The notes under the pieces were generated by a model. The model did not search any database. It had not been told where the DNA came from and saw only the letters and a list, made by a program, of their open reading frames with translations. Positions 49,082-60,240 of a DNA stretch of 64,000 nt are shown one piece after another. The first letter of the stretch is position 1, and every line of letters starts with the position of its first letter. The DNA is from Neisseriaceae bacterium (GTDB taxonomy: Bacteria; Pseudomonadota; Gammaproteobacteria; Burkholderiales; Chromobacteriaceae). The stretch spans positions 1 to 64,000 of the forward strand of contig JAIYAC010000002.1 of the NCBI GenBank assembly GCA_027489245.1, in the 5' to 3' direction. The position numbers and the translations under genes are program-made.

Positions 49082-50584
49082 TCAGGCTTGCAGCATTTTC
49101 TGGCGGCGTTTCATCAGCGGCGGCACGATCAGGATGGCCGCGGTTACGGTCAGGATGGCCAGCGAGATCGGGTGCGTCAGGAAGACGGTCAGGTCGCCCT
49201 GGTGGATGGACATGGCGCGGCGGAAGTGTTTTTCTGCCATCGGCCCTACGATCAGGCCCACGACCAGTGGCACCACCGGGAAGTCGAAGCGGCGCATCAT
49301 GAAGCCCAGTACACCAATGATGTACAGCAGCATCAGGTCGAACCAGCTCTGGCGCAGCGCGTAGGCACCCATGGTGGCCAGGACCACGATGCCGCCGTAC
49401 AGCAGCGGGCGCGGTACTTTCAGGAACTGTACCCACAGGCCGACCAGCGGCAGGTTCAACACCAGCAGCATCACGTTACCGATGTACAGCGAGGCGATCA
49501 GGCCCCACACCAGCTCGGGGTTGGTATCAAACAGCAGCGGGCCGGGCACGATGTTGTACTGCTGGAAGGCAGAGAGCATGATGGCAGCGGTAGCCGAGGT
49601 CGGGATACCCAGCGTCAGCAGCGGTACCAAGGTGCCGGTTACCGCGGCATTGTTGGCCGCTTCCGGGCCGGCTACGCCTTCGATCGCGCCTTTGCCGAAC
49701 TCTTTTTTCGCTTCCGGGCTGGCCAGCTTGCGCTCGGCCGAGTACGACAGGAAGGTCGGCATTTCGGTGCCGCCGGCTGGCAGGGTGCCAAACGGGAAGC
49801 CGATGGCGGTACCGCGCAGCCACGGTTTCCACGAGCGCTTCCAGTCGTCCTTGCTCATCCAGAAACTGCCTTTGAGCGACTCGATGCGGCCGGCGATTTT
49901 GTTTTCGTAGGTAGCGGTGTACAGCGTTTCACCGATGGCAAACAGGCCCATGGCCACCACCACGATGTCGATACCGTCGATCAGTGGCATCAGGCCAAAG
50001 GTAAAGCGGCTCTGGCCAGACTGCGACTCGATACCGATCAGGCCCATGGACAGGCCCAGCATCAAGGCAATAAAGCCTTTCAGCGGCGAGTTACCCAGCA
50101 CCGCCGACACGGCAGCGAAGGTGAGCATCATCAGGGCAAAGGTTTCTACCGGGCCCAGCTGCAGGGCAAAGCCGGCAATCACCGGGGCCAGCAGGGTAAG
50201 CAGCACGGTGGCAATGCTGCCGGCCACAAACGAACCGATGGCGGCGGTAGACAGCGCCGGGCCGGCGCGGCCGGCCTTGGCCATCTTGTTGCCTTCCAGC
50301 GCCGATACGATGGAGCCGGCTTCGCCCGGGGTATTCAGCAGGATGGAGGTGGTAGAGCCGCCAAACATGGCGCCGTAGTACACGCCGGCCAGCATGATCA
50401 GCGCGCCGGTTGGGTCTACGCTTTGCGTTACCGGCAGCAGCAGGGCCACGGTGACAGCCGGGCCGACGCCGGGCAGCACGCCAATAGCCGTACCCAGAGT
50501 ACAGCCCAGCAGCGCCCATAGCAGGTTGGCCGGGGTCAGTGCGGTAGCAAAGCCCAGACTGAACAGGGCATTCAACGATTCCAT
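49082..50584 (-). CDS. tctA: tripartite tricarboxylate transporter, large membrane subunit
   Basis: [36 protein letters not shown]. Confidence 0.95.
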   Translation of the reverse strand: MESLNALFSLGFATALTPANLLWALLGCTLGTAIGVLPGVGPAVTVALLLPVTQSVDPTGALIMLAGVYYGAMFGGSTTSILLNTPGEAGSIVSALEGNKMAKAGRAGPALSTAAIGSFVAGSIATVLLTLLAPVIAGFALQLGPVETFALMMLTFAAVSAVLGNSPLKGFIALMLGLSMGLIGIESQSGQSRFTFGLMPLIDGIDIVVVAMGLFAIGETLYTATYENKIAGRIESLKGSFWMSKDDWKRSWKPWLRGTAIGFPFGTLPAGGTEMPTFLSYSAERKLASPEAKKEFGKGAIEGVAGPEAANNAAVTGTLVPLLTLGIPTSATAAIMLSAFQQYNIVPGPLLFDTNPELVWGLIASLYIGNVMLLVLNLPLVGLWVQFLKVPRPLLYGGIVVLATMGAYALRQSWFDLMLLYIIGVLGFMMRRFDFPVVPLVVGLIVGPMAEKHFRRAMSIHQGDLTVFLTHPISLAILTVTAAILIVPPLMKRRQKMLQA

Positions 50585-51099
50585 TACAGTACTCCCCCCG
50601 GGATCAGCGCTGGCAGGTTAAGGCCCAGCGTCTTGAACAGGTGAAACAGGCCCAGGGCCAGAACAAAAGACAACACCAGGTCCAGTGTTGGGCGGCGGGT
50701 GTCCAGTGCACGACAAATACCGAAGCACAGCAAGGTGCCAGCCAGGGTGAAACCCACCAGGCCAATGAGCGCCATATGGGCAATCAGGCTGCCGCTGGCA
50801 ATGGCAAACATGCGCCAGTCGGCGTCGCCACGGGCAAATTCGTCTTCGGCTTCTACTTCTGCCGCGTCGTTCTCGCCATCGCTGAGAATGGTATCCGGCC
50901 CGTTACTGTGGCGACGCTGCATCAGCAACGCGCCACCGGCAACGATCAGACCGGTTACCACCAGCGAAGGAAAGAAGCGCGGCCCGATGCCGGCATAGCC
51001 GGCATCGTTCGGGATGTCCTGCAGCTGCCAGGCCATGAACAGGCCCAGCAGGATGATCCCGAAGGCGAGCCATTGCTCGCCGGATACGCGCTTGATCAT
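50584..51099 (-). CDS. tctB: tripartite tricarboxylate transporter, small membrane subunit
   Basis: Position and four-TM pattern. Confidence 0.9.
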   Translation of the reverse strand: MIKRVSGEQWLAFGIILLGLFMAWQLQDIPNDAGYAGIGPRFFPSLVVTGLIVAGGALLMQRRHSNGPDTILSDGENDAAEVEAEDEFARGDADWRMFAIASGSLIAHMALIGLVGFTLAGTLLCFGICRALDTRRPTLDLVLSFVLALGLFHLFKTLGLNLPALIPGGVL

Positions 51100-51102
51100 G
51101 GC

Positions 51103-52056
51103 TTAGTTACCCAGCTTCAGTTTCTTGACAGTCACAGCGGTACGCTTGATGTCTTCGTTCAGGAAGGTCTGGAAGCTGTCGCCGCTTTGCAGCATGTCCA
51201 GCCACTCGAATTTCTCGGCCTTGGCTTTCCAGGCTGGCGATTTCACGGCGGTTTCCACCATCTTGATCAGCTGGGTTTTCTGTGCGGCGTTGATGCCTGG
51301 GGGCGCAAACACACCACGCCAGTTGTACACCACCACGTCGGTGCCCTGCTCGCGGATGGTTGGTACCGGGATGTCCGGGTTACGGGTAGCGGCGGAAATG
51401 CCCAGCGCACGTACTTTACCGGCCTTGATCAGGTCGGCCAGTTCGCCGTAGCCGCTGATGTAGGCGGCAATCTGGTTACCCAGCACGGCAGCCTTGCCCT
51501 CGCCACCGCCGGCAAACGGGATGTAGTTCAGCTTGTCCGGGTCAACGCCGGCTTTTTCGGACATCAGGCTGGCCATGATGTGGTCAATGCCACCGGCCGA
51601 GCCGCCGCCGATGCTCACGGCACCCGGGTTGGCTTTGTAGGCAGCCATCAGGTCCTTGATGGATTTGTACGGCGAGGCGGTTGGTACCACGATCACGTTG
51701 AACTCGCCCATCAGGCGCGAAATCGGCGTCACCATGCCGAAGTTCACCGGCGATTTGTTGGTTTCCAGCGCGCCCACGGTCACGGCACCGGCTACCAGCA
51801 GGGCGTTAGGGTTGCCCTTTTCGTTGTTGACGAACTGCGCCATGCCGATGGCACCACCGGCACCGGCTTTGTTTTCTACGACCACGCTTTTTACCTGGCC
51901 CGACGCTTGCAGCGCTTCGCCCAGGGTGCGGGCGATGGTGTCAAAGCCGCCGCCCGGGTTGGCCGGGGCCATGATCTTGAATTGTTCAACTTGGGCCTGG
52001 GCAGCCATCGGGGCCAGGGCTACCAGGCAGGAAACCAGTAGGGTTTTCAGTTTCAT
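51103..52056 (-). CDS. tctC: tripartite tricarboxylate transporter substrate-binding protein (Bug family)
   Basis: MAPANPGGGFDTIARTLGEAL; VVENKAGAGGAIG. Confidence 0.94.
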   Translation of the reverse strand: MKLKTLLVSCLVALAPMAAQAQVEQFKIMAPANPGGGFDTIARTLGEALQASGQVKSVVVENKAGAGGAIGMAQFVNNEKGNPNALLVAGAVTVGALETNKSPVNFGMVTPISRLMGEFNVIVVPTASPYKSIKDLMAAYKANPGAVSIGGGSAGGIDHIMASLMSEKAGVDPDKLNYIPFAGGGEGKAAVLGNQIAAYISGYGELADLIKAGKVRALGISAATRNPDIPVPTIREQGTDVVVYNWRGVFAPPGINAAQKTQLIKMVETAVKSPAWKAKAEKFEWLDMLQSGDSFQTFLNEDIKRTAVTVKKLKLGN

Positions 52057-52122
52057 GAGTCTCTCCAGTGTTGTGGTACAGCGAGTAATACGTCCTCGGG
52101 GCGGGACGATGTTTAACGTTAT

Positions 52123-53184
52123 TCAGTGTGTCGGACGCGTGGCCACCGGCAGCTGTTCGCGCCAGCGTTTCAGGAACAGGCTCTTTTTGGCCGTATCCAG
52201 ATACACCAGTAGCCCGCTACCTACCTGAATCGGCCGCAAGTTGGCCGCATTGCGTTTCAGGTCGATATGGCCCAGCTGCCGTGGCAGGTCTTCGCGTATG
52301 GGCGGCAGCCCGCTGCCTTGCGACAGCACCTGCTGGCCATCGCGCGACAGGACAAAATCCGTCCATAACTTCGCCGCTGCCGTATGGCGGGCGGCCTTGT
52401 GTATCAGCATCAGCCGGGTCACCACCAGCGCATAGTCTTGTGGCAATACCCAGCTCACCTGTGGCTGGTGGCGGGTAAAACTCACCGCGTACGGCCCCAG
52501 CACGTTATAGGCAATATCGGCCTCGCCTTGCGACAGCCGGCGCAGCAGGGTCAGGCTGTTGCCTTCCTGAAAGCGCACGCTTCGCCCCAGGGCGGCGGCC
52601 AGGTCCCAGAACTCGGCGTTATGCCGCGAGTCCTGGCTAAAAAACAGGTAGCCCGCGCCAGAGGCTTCCACGTCGTAAGTGGCCACCCGCAGCTGGCTGG
52701 GCTGCGCCCGCAGCATGCGGCGCAGGTCGGCATGCGTATGCGGCATCTGACCCACGCGCTGGCGGTGGTAGGCAAATACCACCGGCTCGAAGGTGGTGCC
52801 GTACACTTCGTCCCGCCACGAGGCCCAGTCGGGCAGCGCGTCTTTTTGCGGCGAGCGGTAGCGCAGGGCGTAGCCGTCGTTGACCAGCTTGATCTGCAGG
52901 TCCATGGCCGAGCTCCACAGGACGTCGCCGCTGGCGGCGTTATTGCCCAGTGCACGACGGTAGATATCGGCGCTGTTCAGCTCCTGGTACTGCACGCGGA
53001 TAAACGGGTAACGCTGCTGAAAGGCTTGTAACAGCGGGGCCACTTGCTCGCGGTCTATGGTGGCGTGCACCAGCAAGGTGCCTTCGTGTCGTGCCGCTTC
53101 GGTCAGCCCGCTTTGCATGCCATTGCCCGCCAGTAATAGCGGGCTGGTGGCCAGGCAAAGCCAGGTGAGCAGAAAACGGCGCAT
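52123..53184 (-). CDS. periplasmic ABC-type substrate-binding protein (Fe3+/spermidine-like fold)
   Basis: Signal peptide; EGTLLVHATIDREQVAPLLQAFQQRYPFIRVQYQELNSADIYRR. Confidence 0.82.
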   Translation of the reverse strand: MRRFLLTWLCLATSPLLLAGNGMQSGLTEAARHEGTLLVHATIDREQVAPLLQAFQQRYPFIRVQYQELNSADIYRRALGNNAASGDVLWSSAMDLQIKLVNDGYALRYRSPQKDALPDWASWRDEVYGTTFEPVVFAYHRQRVGQMPHTHADLRRMLRAQPSQLRVATYDVEASGAGYLFFSQDSRHNAEFWDLAAALGRSVRFQEGNSLTLLRRLSQGEADIAYNVLGPYAVSFTRHQPQVSWVLPQDYALVVTRLMLIHKAARHTAAAKLWTDFVLSRDGQQVLSQGSGLPPIREDLPRQLGHIDLKRNAANLRPIQVGSGLLVYLDTAKKSLFLKRWREQLPVATRPTH

Positions 53185-53410
53185 TCACAACTCCTTACAG
53201 TTGCACCAAGTCTAGGCAGGGCTAGCTTTCATTTCCCTTTCACTGTCTGACAGCCGGGCAGCCGTGGTGCAAGAAAGCCGCAATCTGCCCCTGACAGGTG
53301 CTTGGCAGGCCGCGATCGGGTGATACGATGAAAAGACAACACAGCAATAAATGCGGCCAACCCCGGGCCGGCACCGCGGGTAGGGCCACAGCCCACAGAC
53401 AGAGAGCACG

Positions 53411-54079
53411 ATGAGACTGCTGCTAGTAGAAGATAACCACGACATTGCCACCTGGCTGCAAAAGGCGCTGAGCGCTGCCGGCCATGCGGTGGATATTGCC
53501 CCGGATGGCGTGCAGGCCGACCAGCTGCTGGCGTACGAGCCCTATTCGCTGGTGATTCTGGACATTGGCTTGCCGCGCATGGACGGCTTCGAGGTGCTCA
53601 AGCGCCTGCGCCGCCGTGGCAACCGCGTGCCGGTGCTGGTGCTCACCGCGCAGTCCGGCATCGACGCCCGCGTCCACGGCCTGGACCTGGGCGCCGACGA
53701 CTACCTGGGCAAGCCCTTCGAGCTGGCCGAGCTGGAAGCCCGCGTGCGTGCCCTGCTGCGCCGCGCCCAGGGCAGCGAAGGTGGCGTGCTGCAGTGTGGC
53801 GAGCTGGCTTTCGAGCCGGCGCACAAGCGTTTTACCGTTTGCGGCCAACCTTTGGCGCTCACCCCGCGCGAGATGGCCGTGCTGGAGGTGCTGCTGTACC
53901 GCCAGGGCAAGCCGGTGAGCAAAGAGGTGCTGGCCGACCAGATCGTGCGGCTGGACCAGGACCTGAGCCCGGACGCCATGGAAATCTACGTGCACCGCCT
54001 GCGCAAGAAGCTGGCCGGTAGCGGCGTGGCCATCCTCACCCTGCGCGGGCTGGGCTATATGCTGGACGTCGCCAAATGA
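53411..54079 (+). CDS. tctD: OmpR-family response regulator
   Basis: MRLLLVEDNHDIATWLQKALSAAGH; LGADDYLGKPFELAELEAR. Confidence 0.9.
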   Translation: MRLLLVEDNHDIATWLQKALSAAGHAVDIAPDGVQADQLLAYEPYSLVILDIGLPRMDGFEVLKRLRRRGNRVPVLVLTAQSGIDARVHGLDLGADDYLGKPFELAELEARVRALLRRAQGSEGGVLQCGELAFEPAHKRFTVCGQPLALTPREMAVLEVLLYRQGKPVSKEVLADQIVRLDQDLSPDAMEIYVHRLRKKLAGSGVAILTLRGLGYMLDVAK

Positions 54080-55485
54080 CACTCTCGCTGCGGCGCCAGC
54101 TGGTGCAATGGGTGGTGATTCCGCTGATCCCGCTGGCGGCCGCTACCGCCTGGCTGGCGCAAGACAATGCACGCGAGGCGGCCAACGCCGCCTTCGACCG
54201 TACCTTGCAAGCCTCGGCCCGCAGCATTGCCGAGCGCATCGTGGTGCAGGACGGCGAGCTGGTGGTGGATATCCCGGTGGCCGCGCTGGAAATGTTCGAC
54301 CCGCATTTCCAGGACCGCGTGTTTTACCGCATCGGCTTTGCCGGCGGCTCCACCATTACCGGCGACGCCGACCTGCCGCTGCCCGCCACCTTGCCCGGCG
54401 CCGGCGAGCTGCGCTTTTACGATGCCAGCTTTCGCGATGAAGCCATCCGCAGCGTGGCGCTGGCGGTACCGCTGTACTACGCCGGCAGCCAGCGCTTGCT
54501 GCTGGTGCAGGTAGGCGAAACCACGCTGTCGCGTGCCTCGCTGGCGCGGCGGCTGTTTACCGAATCGCTGGCACAGCAATGGCTGATTGGCGCCGTGGCG
54601 GCGCTGTTGGTGGCCATTGGCATCAACCGCGCCCTGCGCCCGCTGGGCCGCCTGCGCAGCACGCTGAAAGCTCGCGCGGGCGACCCCTCGCTACAGCTGG
54701 ATGTCGGCAGCGTGCAAAAAGAGCTACAGCCGCTGGTGATGGCGCTGAACACGGCGCTGTCCGAGCTGGAAAACCAGCTGTCCATCCGCCAGCGTTTTAT
54801 TGCCGATGCCGCCCACCAGCTACGCACGCCGCTTACCCTGCTGAAAACCCAGGCCGAGTACACCCAGCGCCAGCCCGACCCTGCCGAACAGCAAGCCGGC
54901 CTAGCCGCCCTGGTGCACTCTACCGACCAGGTGATTCGCCTGGCCAACCAGCTGCTGGCGCTGTCGCGTGCCGAGCCCGGCCCCGCGCAGCATGAAACGC
55001 GTGAGCTGGACGTGGCCGAGCTGGCCCGCGAAGTGACCATGGACTTTGTCATGGTGGCGCTGGATAAGGCGCTGGATCTGGGCTACGAGGGCGACGACAG
55101 CGCCCTGCTGTGCGGCCAACCTTTGCTGCTGCGCGAAATGCTGTCCAACCTGATCGACAACGCCGTGCGCTACACCCCGGCCGGGGGCGAAATCACCGTC
55201 TCGGCCTGGCAGCGCGGTAGCGAGGTCGAGCTGGTGATTTGCGACAGCGGCCCGGGTATCCCGCCAGAAGAACAATCGCTGGTGTTCGAGCGTTTTTACC
55301 GTGGCCAGCAGGCCGGTGGCGACGGTTGTGGCCTGGGCCTGGCTATCGTGCGGGAAATCGTGCGCGGCCATGCCGGGCACATCACGCTGGAGTCTGGCAG
55401 CGTCGGGGGTTTGCGCATCGTCATTACCTTGCCACGCCAGCCGCCGCCGCTACCCGGTGACGCGTTACACTCGGGGCTGCATTGA
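54076..55485 (+). CDS. tctE: sensor histidine kinase
   Basis: FIADAAHQLRTPLTLLKTQAEY; ATGA overlap with response regulator. Confidence 0.9.
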   Translation: MTLSLRRQLVQWVVIPLIPLAAATAWLAQDNAREAANAAFDRTLQASARSIAERIVVQDGELVVDIPVAALEMFDPHFQDRVFYRIGFAGGSTITGDADLPLPATLPGAGELRFYDASFRDEAIRSVALAVPLYYAGSQRLLLVQVGETTLSRASLARRLFTESLAQQWLIGAVAALLVAIGINRALRPLGRLRSTLKARAGDPSLQLDVGSVQKELQPLVMALNTALSELENQLSIRQRFIADAAHQLRTPLTLLKTQAEYTQRQPDPAEQQAGLAALVHSTDQVIRLANQLLALSRAEPGPAQHETRELDVAELAREVTMDFVMVALDKALDLGYEGDDSALLCGQPLLLREMLSNLIDNAVRYTPAGGEITVSAWQRGSEVELVICDSGPGIPPEEQSLVFERFYRGQQAGGDGCGLGLAIVREIVRGHAGHITLESGSVGGLRIVITLPRQPPPLPGDALHSGLH

Positions 55486-55506
55486 CTCACGGAACACGTT
55501 TACACC

Positions 55507-58500
55507 ATGCCCCTGCGCCCACGAAACCTGCTTGCCACCCTGCCCTTGCTGGCACGCCCCGGTCTGGCGGCAGAGGCCGGGGCGCCCCTGCCGGGCCCAT
55601 GGCTGCTTAGCGCCGCGCTGGCGGTACTGGCGGGGGGCTTGCTGTGGCTGGCCTGGCGCCGCCACCGCCATGCCCAAGCCCTGCAAGCCCAGCACCGGCG
55701 CATGCAAAACCAGCAGGCTACTTTGCTGCAAAGCCTGGGTGAGGGCGTATGGGGGTCGGATATGGATGGGCACTGCATCTTTGTGAACGATGCCGCGCTG
55801 GCCATGCTGGGCTATACCCGCCAGGAGCTGGCACAGCGTACCGCCCACGAGCTGGTACATCATCATTACCCGGATGGCCGCCTGTACCCGGTGGCCGACT
55901 GCCCGGTAACGCAAACCATGCAGGACGGCCAGCCGCGCTCTTGCGACGAGTACCTGATCTGCAAGGATGGCAGCTTCCTGCCGGTATGGCTCACAGTCAC
56001 CGCGCTGTGTGAGGACGGCCGGCAAACCGGCGTGGTGACCACGTTCAAGAACATCCGCGCCCAGAAAGCCGCCACCCAGCAGATACACCGCCTGAACCAG
56101 GCCTACGCGGCGCTATCGTTTACCAACCAGACCATTGTGCGCGAGCAAGACCCGCAGCGCCTGTTCGAGCGTATCTGCGAGATTGCCGTACAGCATGGCG
56201 GCCAGCGCATGGCATGGATAGGCCGGCACGATGCCGACGGGCAATACCTGCAGCCGCTGGCGGTATACGGCAGCGGTGCCGACTACCTGGACGAAATCAC
56301 CGTCTGGACGCGGCCAGATAAAACCGAAAGCCACGGCGCGGCTTCGCGGGCGGTGATCGAGCAGCAGCCGGTCGTCATCCCCAGCTTTCGCGAGTTGGCG
56401 CGCCAGCTGCTGGTCGGGCAGCCGGCATTGGCCGAACAGTGGGTGCAGCGCATCGGGCGCTTTGGCTGGGGCGCTACCGCGGCCTTTCCTATCCGTCACG
56501 CTGGCGACACGCAGCTGGTGCTGGCGGTGTACTACGGTGCCGATTTCGAGTTTGACCAGCAGCTGGTGGACCTGTTCAGCGAAATGGCCAGCGATATCGG
56601 CTATGCACTGGACCGCATCGCCATGCAGCAGGAACAGGTACGCAGCCGGCGGCTGGAAGATACCCGTGCCTTTTTGCTGGAATGCATGAACAGCGACCCG
56701 CCGCTGGCGCAAGGCCTGCAGCGGGTGGCCAGCTATCTGCAAGACCTGCTGCAGCGCCGCTGCACCTTCAGCCTGCCGGACGATACTGCCCCGCCACCGG
56801 CTGGCTGCTTATGCCTGCCGATCCCTGCGCTGGATGGCCATGTACTGGCCGAGCTGTATATCGAGGGCCAGGCCGACGAAGCGCTGGACCCGCACGACGA
56901 GCACCTGTTGCAAAGCGTGCGCCACCTGGTGGCACTGGCCATCGAGCGCAAGCAAGCCGTGACGCACCTGCAGTTGGCCGCCAGCGTGTTCAGCCACTCC
57001 AGCGAAGGCATCATGCTCACCACGCCACAGGGCCTGATCGTGGAGGTGAACCCGGCGTTCTCGCGTATTACCGGCTACCCGCGGGAAGAAGTGCTGGGCC
57101 ATAACCCGAGCATGCTGTCATCCGGCCGGCAGGAGGCCAGCTTTTACCAGGAAATGTGGCAGACCCTGCGCCAGCAGGGCTTGTGGCAAGGGGAGATCTG
57201 GAACCGCCGCCGCGATGGCAACAGCTACCCCGAGCTGCTGACCATTTCCGCCGTCTACGACAGCAGCGGCCAACTGAGCCATTACCTGGGCGTGTTTTCC
57301 GATATCTCCTTGCTGAAACAGCAAGAAGCCCGCCTGCAACGCATGGCCTACTACGACGCCTTGACCGAGCTGCCCAACCGCGTGCTGCTGGCCGACCGCA
57401 TGCAGCAGGCGCTGGCGCACACCCGGCGCAGCCAGCGTTTGCTGGGTGTCTGTTATATGGATCTGGATGGTTTCAAGCCGATCAACGACCGCTACGGCCA
57501 CCAGGTGGGCGACCAGGTACTGGTGGCGCTGGCCGAACGCTTGCGCCAGCTGGTACACGGCGGCGATACCGTGGCGCGGCTGGGCGGGGACGAGTTCGTG
57601 ATTTTGCTTACCCAGCTGGCCAGCCCGGCGCAATGCGAGCACGTACTGCAAAGCCTGCTGCATGACATCGCCCGCCCGCTACAGCTGGGCGATCTGCGGC
57701 TGCAGCTGACTGCCAGCATCGGGGCGACGCTGTTTCCCTACGACGACTGCGACGCCGATACCCTCCTGCGCCACGCCGACCAGGCCATGTACCAGGCCAA
57801 GCAGGACGGGCGGCACCGTTACCAGCTATTCGACAGCCAGCAGGCACGCCAGCAGCGCAACCACAGCGAGCAGCAAGCCCGCGTGGCCGATGCCCTGGCT
57901 GCCGGCGAGCTATGCCTGTACTACCAGCCCAAGGTAAACATGCAAGATGGCCACATGGTGGGGGCCGAGGCGCTGCTGCGCTGGCAGCATCCTGCCCTGG
58001 GCCTGCTGTTGCCGGCGGCTTTTTTGCCCCTGATCGAAGACAGCCCCCTGATAAGCCGTGTCGGGCAGTGGGTGATCGATACCGCGCTGGCCCAGCTGGA
58101 GATGTGGCAACGTGAGGGTTTGCAGCTGACGGTGAGTGTGAATGTGGCGGCCAGCCAGCTGCAGCAGCCCGACTTTGTCAGCCAGCTGGCGCAGAGCCTG
58201 GCGCGCTACCCGGCACTGTCGCCGCAGTATCTGGAGCTGGAGATTCTGGAAAGTGCCGCCTTGCACGATATGGGCCAGGTGTCGGACGTGATGCAGGCCT
58301 GCCAGGCGCTGGGCGTGAGCTTTGCGCTGGATGACTTCGGTACCGGCTATTCCTCGCTGACCTACTGCAAACGCTTGCCGGCATCGCTGCTGAAGATCGA
58401 CCAATCCTTTGTGCGCGATATGCTGGAAAACAGCGAAGACCGCGCCATCGTGGCCGGGGTCATCAGCCTGGCGCGCGCGTTTGGCCGCGACGTGATTGCC

Positions 58501-58662
58501 GAGGGGGTGGAAACCATCGCCCACGCGCACGCGCTGCGCGGCCTGGGCTGTCAACTGGGCCAGGGCTATGGCATAGCCCGGCCCATGCCCGCCAGCGAGT
58601 TGCCGGGCTGGGTGGCCGCGTGGCCGGCATCGGCGCCGTGCCACGCCATGCTGCAAGACTGA
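55507..58662 (+). CDS. PAS/GAF-GGDEF-EAL protein
   Basis: LGGDEFVILL; YYQPKVNMQDGHMVGAEALLRW; DDFGTGYSSL. Confidence 0.93.
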   Translation: MPLRPRNLLATLPLLARPGLAAEAGAPLPGPWLLSAALAVLAGGLLWLAWRRHRHAQALQAQHRRMQNQQATLLQSLGEGVWGSDMDGHCIFVNDAALAMLGYTRQELAQRTAHELVHHHYPDGRLYPVADCPVTQTMQDGQPRSCDEYLICKDGSFLPVWLTVTALCEDGRQTGVVTTFKNIRAQKAATQQIHRLNQAYAALSFTNQTIVREQDPQRLFERICEIAVQHGGQRMAWIGRHDADGQYLQPLAVYGSGADYLDEITVWTRPDKTESHGAASRAVIEQQPVVIPSFRELARQLLVGQPALAEQWVQRIGRFGWGATAAFPIRHAGDTQLVLAVYYGADFEFDQQLVDLFSEMASDIGYALDRIAMQQEQVRSRRLEDTRAFLLECMNSDPPLAQGLQRVASYLQDLLQRRCTFSLPDDTAPPPAGCLCLPIPALDGHVLAELYIEGQADEALDPHDEHLLQSVRHLVALAIERKQAVTHLQLAASVFSHSSEGIMLTTPQGLIVEVNPAFSRITGYPREEVLGHNPSMLSSGRQEASFYQEMWQTLRQQGLWQGEIWNRRRDGNSYPELLTISAVYDSSGQLSHYLGVFSDISLLKQQEARLQRMAYYDALTELPNRVLLADRMQQALAHTRRSQRLLGVCYMDLDGFKPINDRYGHQVGDQVLVALAERLRQLVHGGDTVARLGGDEFVILLTQLASPAQCEHVLQSLLHDIARPLQLGDLRLQLTASIGATLFPYDDCDADTLLRHADQAMYQAKQDGRHRYQLFDSQQARQQRNHSEQQARVADALAAGELCLYYQPKVNMQDGHMVGAEALLRWQHPALGLLLPAAFLPLIEDSPLISRVGQWVIDTALAQLEMWQREGLQLTVSVNVAASQLQQPDFVSQLAQSLARYPALSPQYLELEILESAALHDMGQVSDVMQACQALGVSFALDDFGTGYSSLTYCKRLPASLLKIDQSFVRDMLENSEDRAIVAGVISLARAFGRDVIAEGVETIAHAHALRGLGCQLGQGYGIARPMPASELPGWVAAWPASAPCHAMLQD

Positions 58663-58684
58663 AGGAACGTTGGCCGCAAAACAA

Positions 58685-58712
58685 AACGCCACTGCCGACA
58701 GGCAGTGGCGTT
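58685..58712. terminator. hairpin AACGCCACTGCC-GACA-GGCAGTGGCGTT
   Basis: Immediately after DUS-like GTTGGCCGCA at 58669. Confidence 0.75.
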
Positions 58713-58775
58713 CGTCATGTTGTCACCGCTAGCGCATCGTGGCGCTAGCTGGTTATCTATTTCCCTCTGTACGAC

Positions 58776-59243
58776 TTAGCGCACGGCAACAACAATATCC
58801 TTGCTGAACACCTTTTCGCAATACTTGCACTTCATTTTGGTGTCGTGCTCGGTCACGCGCACGCTGAAATGGCTCTGTACCGGCTCCACATGCGATACGC
58901 AGTTGGAGTTGGGGCAGGCAAACAGGTCGGTGACTTCGGCCGGTATCGCCAGCTTCTGCTTGCGTACCACCTCGAAGTTTTCGATCACGCTGACGGTGCA
59001 CTTGGGCGCCAGCAGCGCCAGCTCGTTGGCCTGGCCTTCGGTGAGCACCAGGTTTTCCACCTTGATCAGGTCTTTGTTGCCCATGTGGCCGCTGGACAGG
59101 TTCAAGCCCACGGTGACGCGCTCACCGTAGCTGGTCAGCTCGAACAGGTCCAGAATGCGCAGGCCCAGGCCGGCGGGGATATGGTCGATCACGGTGCCGT
59201 TTTTCAGCGCCTCGACATTACGGGCGTAGACTTTTTCGCTCAT
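58776..59243 (-). CDS. pyrI: aspartate carbamoyltransferase regulatory chain
   Basis: VEALKNGTVIDHIPAGLGLRIL; zinc motifs CPNSNC, CKYC. Confidence 0.95.
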   Translation of the reverse strand: MSEKVYARNVEALKNGTVIDHIPAGLGLRILDLFELTSYGERVTVGLNLSSGHMGNKDLIKVENLVLTEGQANELALLAPKCTVSVIENFEVVRKQKLAIPAEVTDLFACPNSNCVSHVEPVQSHFSVRVTEHDTKMKCKYCEKVFSKDIVVAVR

Positions 59244-59254
59244 GGTTTTTCCTT

Positions 59255-60175
59255 TCACACCGTTTCGTTCAGTACCAGCGACAGCAGCGCCTGGCGCGCG
59301 TACACGCCGTTTTTCGCCTGCTCGAAATAGTAGGCGTGCGGGGTGGCGTCCACGTCGGTGGCGATTTCATCCACGCGGGGCAGCGGGTGCAGGATCTTCA
59401 TATTGGGGCGGGCGTTGCGCAGCATGTCGGCGCGCAGCACGAACTGGCCTTGTATCTTCTGGTACTCCGCCTCGTCGAAGCGCTCGCGCTGTACACGGGT
59501 CATGTACAGGATATCGATGTGCGGAATCACTTCTTCGATGGTGCTGGCAATGGTGTAGCTGATGCCGCGCTCGTCCAGCTCTTCGCACAGATAGTCCGGC
59601 ATCGCCAGCGCCTCGGGGCCGACAAAGTAGAACTTGGCGCCGAATAGCGACAGCGCCTGCGCCAGCGAGTGCACGGTGCGGCCGTATTTCAGGTCGCCGA
59701 CAAAGGCCACGGTCAGGTTATCCAGCCGGCCCTGGGTTTCGCGCAGGGTAAACAGGTCCAGCAGGGTTTGCGACGGGTGCTGGTTGGCGCCGTCGCCGCC
59801 GTTGATGATGGGCACGGCGGAGAATTCGCTGGCCACGCGGGCGGCGCCCTCTTTCGGGTGGCGCATCACGATGGCATCGGTGTAGCTGCTGATGATGCGC
59901 ACGGTGTCGGCCAGGGTTTCACCTTTTTTGGTGGAGGTGCTGGCGGCGTCGGAGAAACCGATCACGGTACCGCCCAGGCGCTGGACGGCGGTTTCGAACG
60001 ACAGGCGGGTGCGGGTAGACGGCTCGAAGAAGCAGGTGGCGATCAGGCGGCCCTGCAGCAGGTCGGCGCGCGGGTTGGCTTTCAGGCGCGCGGCGGTTTC
60101 TACCACCAGCTCCATTTCAGCCCGGCTGAAGTCCGGGATGGAGAGGATGTGCTTGCGATAAAGCGGGTTGGGCAT
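59255..60175 (-). CDS. pyrB: aspartate carbamoyltransferase catalytic chain
   Basis: [47 protein letters not shown]. Confidence 0.96.
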   Translation of the reverse strand: MPNPLYRKHILSIPDFSRAEMELVVETAARLKANPRADLLQGRLIATCFFEPSTRTRLSFETAVQRLGGTVIGFSDAASTSTKKGETLADTVRIISSYTDAIVMRHPKEGAARVASEFSAVPIINGGDGANQHPSQTLLDLFTLRETQGRLDNLTVAFVGDLKYGRTVHSLAQALSLFGAKFYFVGPEALAMPDYLCEELDERGISYTIASTIEEVIPHIDILYMTRVQRERFDEAEYQKIQGQFVLRADMLRNARPNMKILHPLPRVDEIATDVDATPHAYYFEQAKNGVYARQALLSLVLNETV

Positions 60176-60211
60176 GGCGGGGCGCTCCGGCAGATGACAA
60201 AAACAAGGCTG

Positions 60212-60240
60212 AAAAAAAAGCCCCTGAGCAATCAGGAGCT
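60212..60240 (-). promoter_or_regulatory. pyrBI attenuator (intrinsic terminator in leader)
   Basis: Minus strand AGCTCCTGA-TTGC-TCAGGGGCT-TTTTTTT upstream of pyrB start. Confidence 0.75.
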
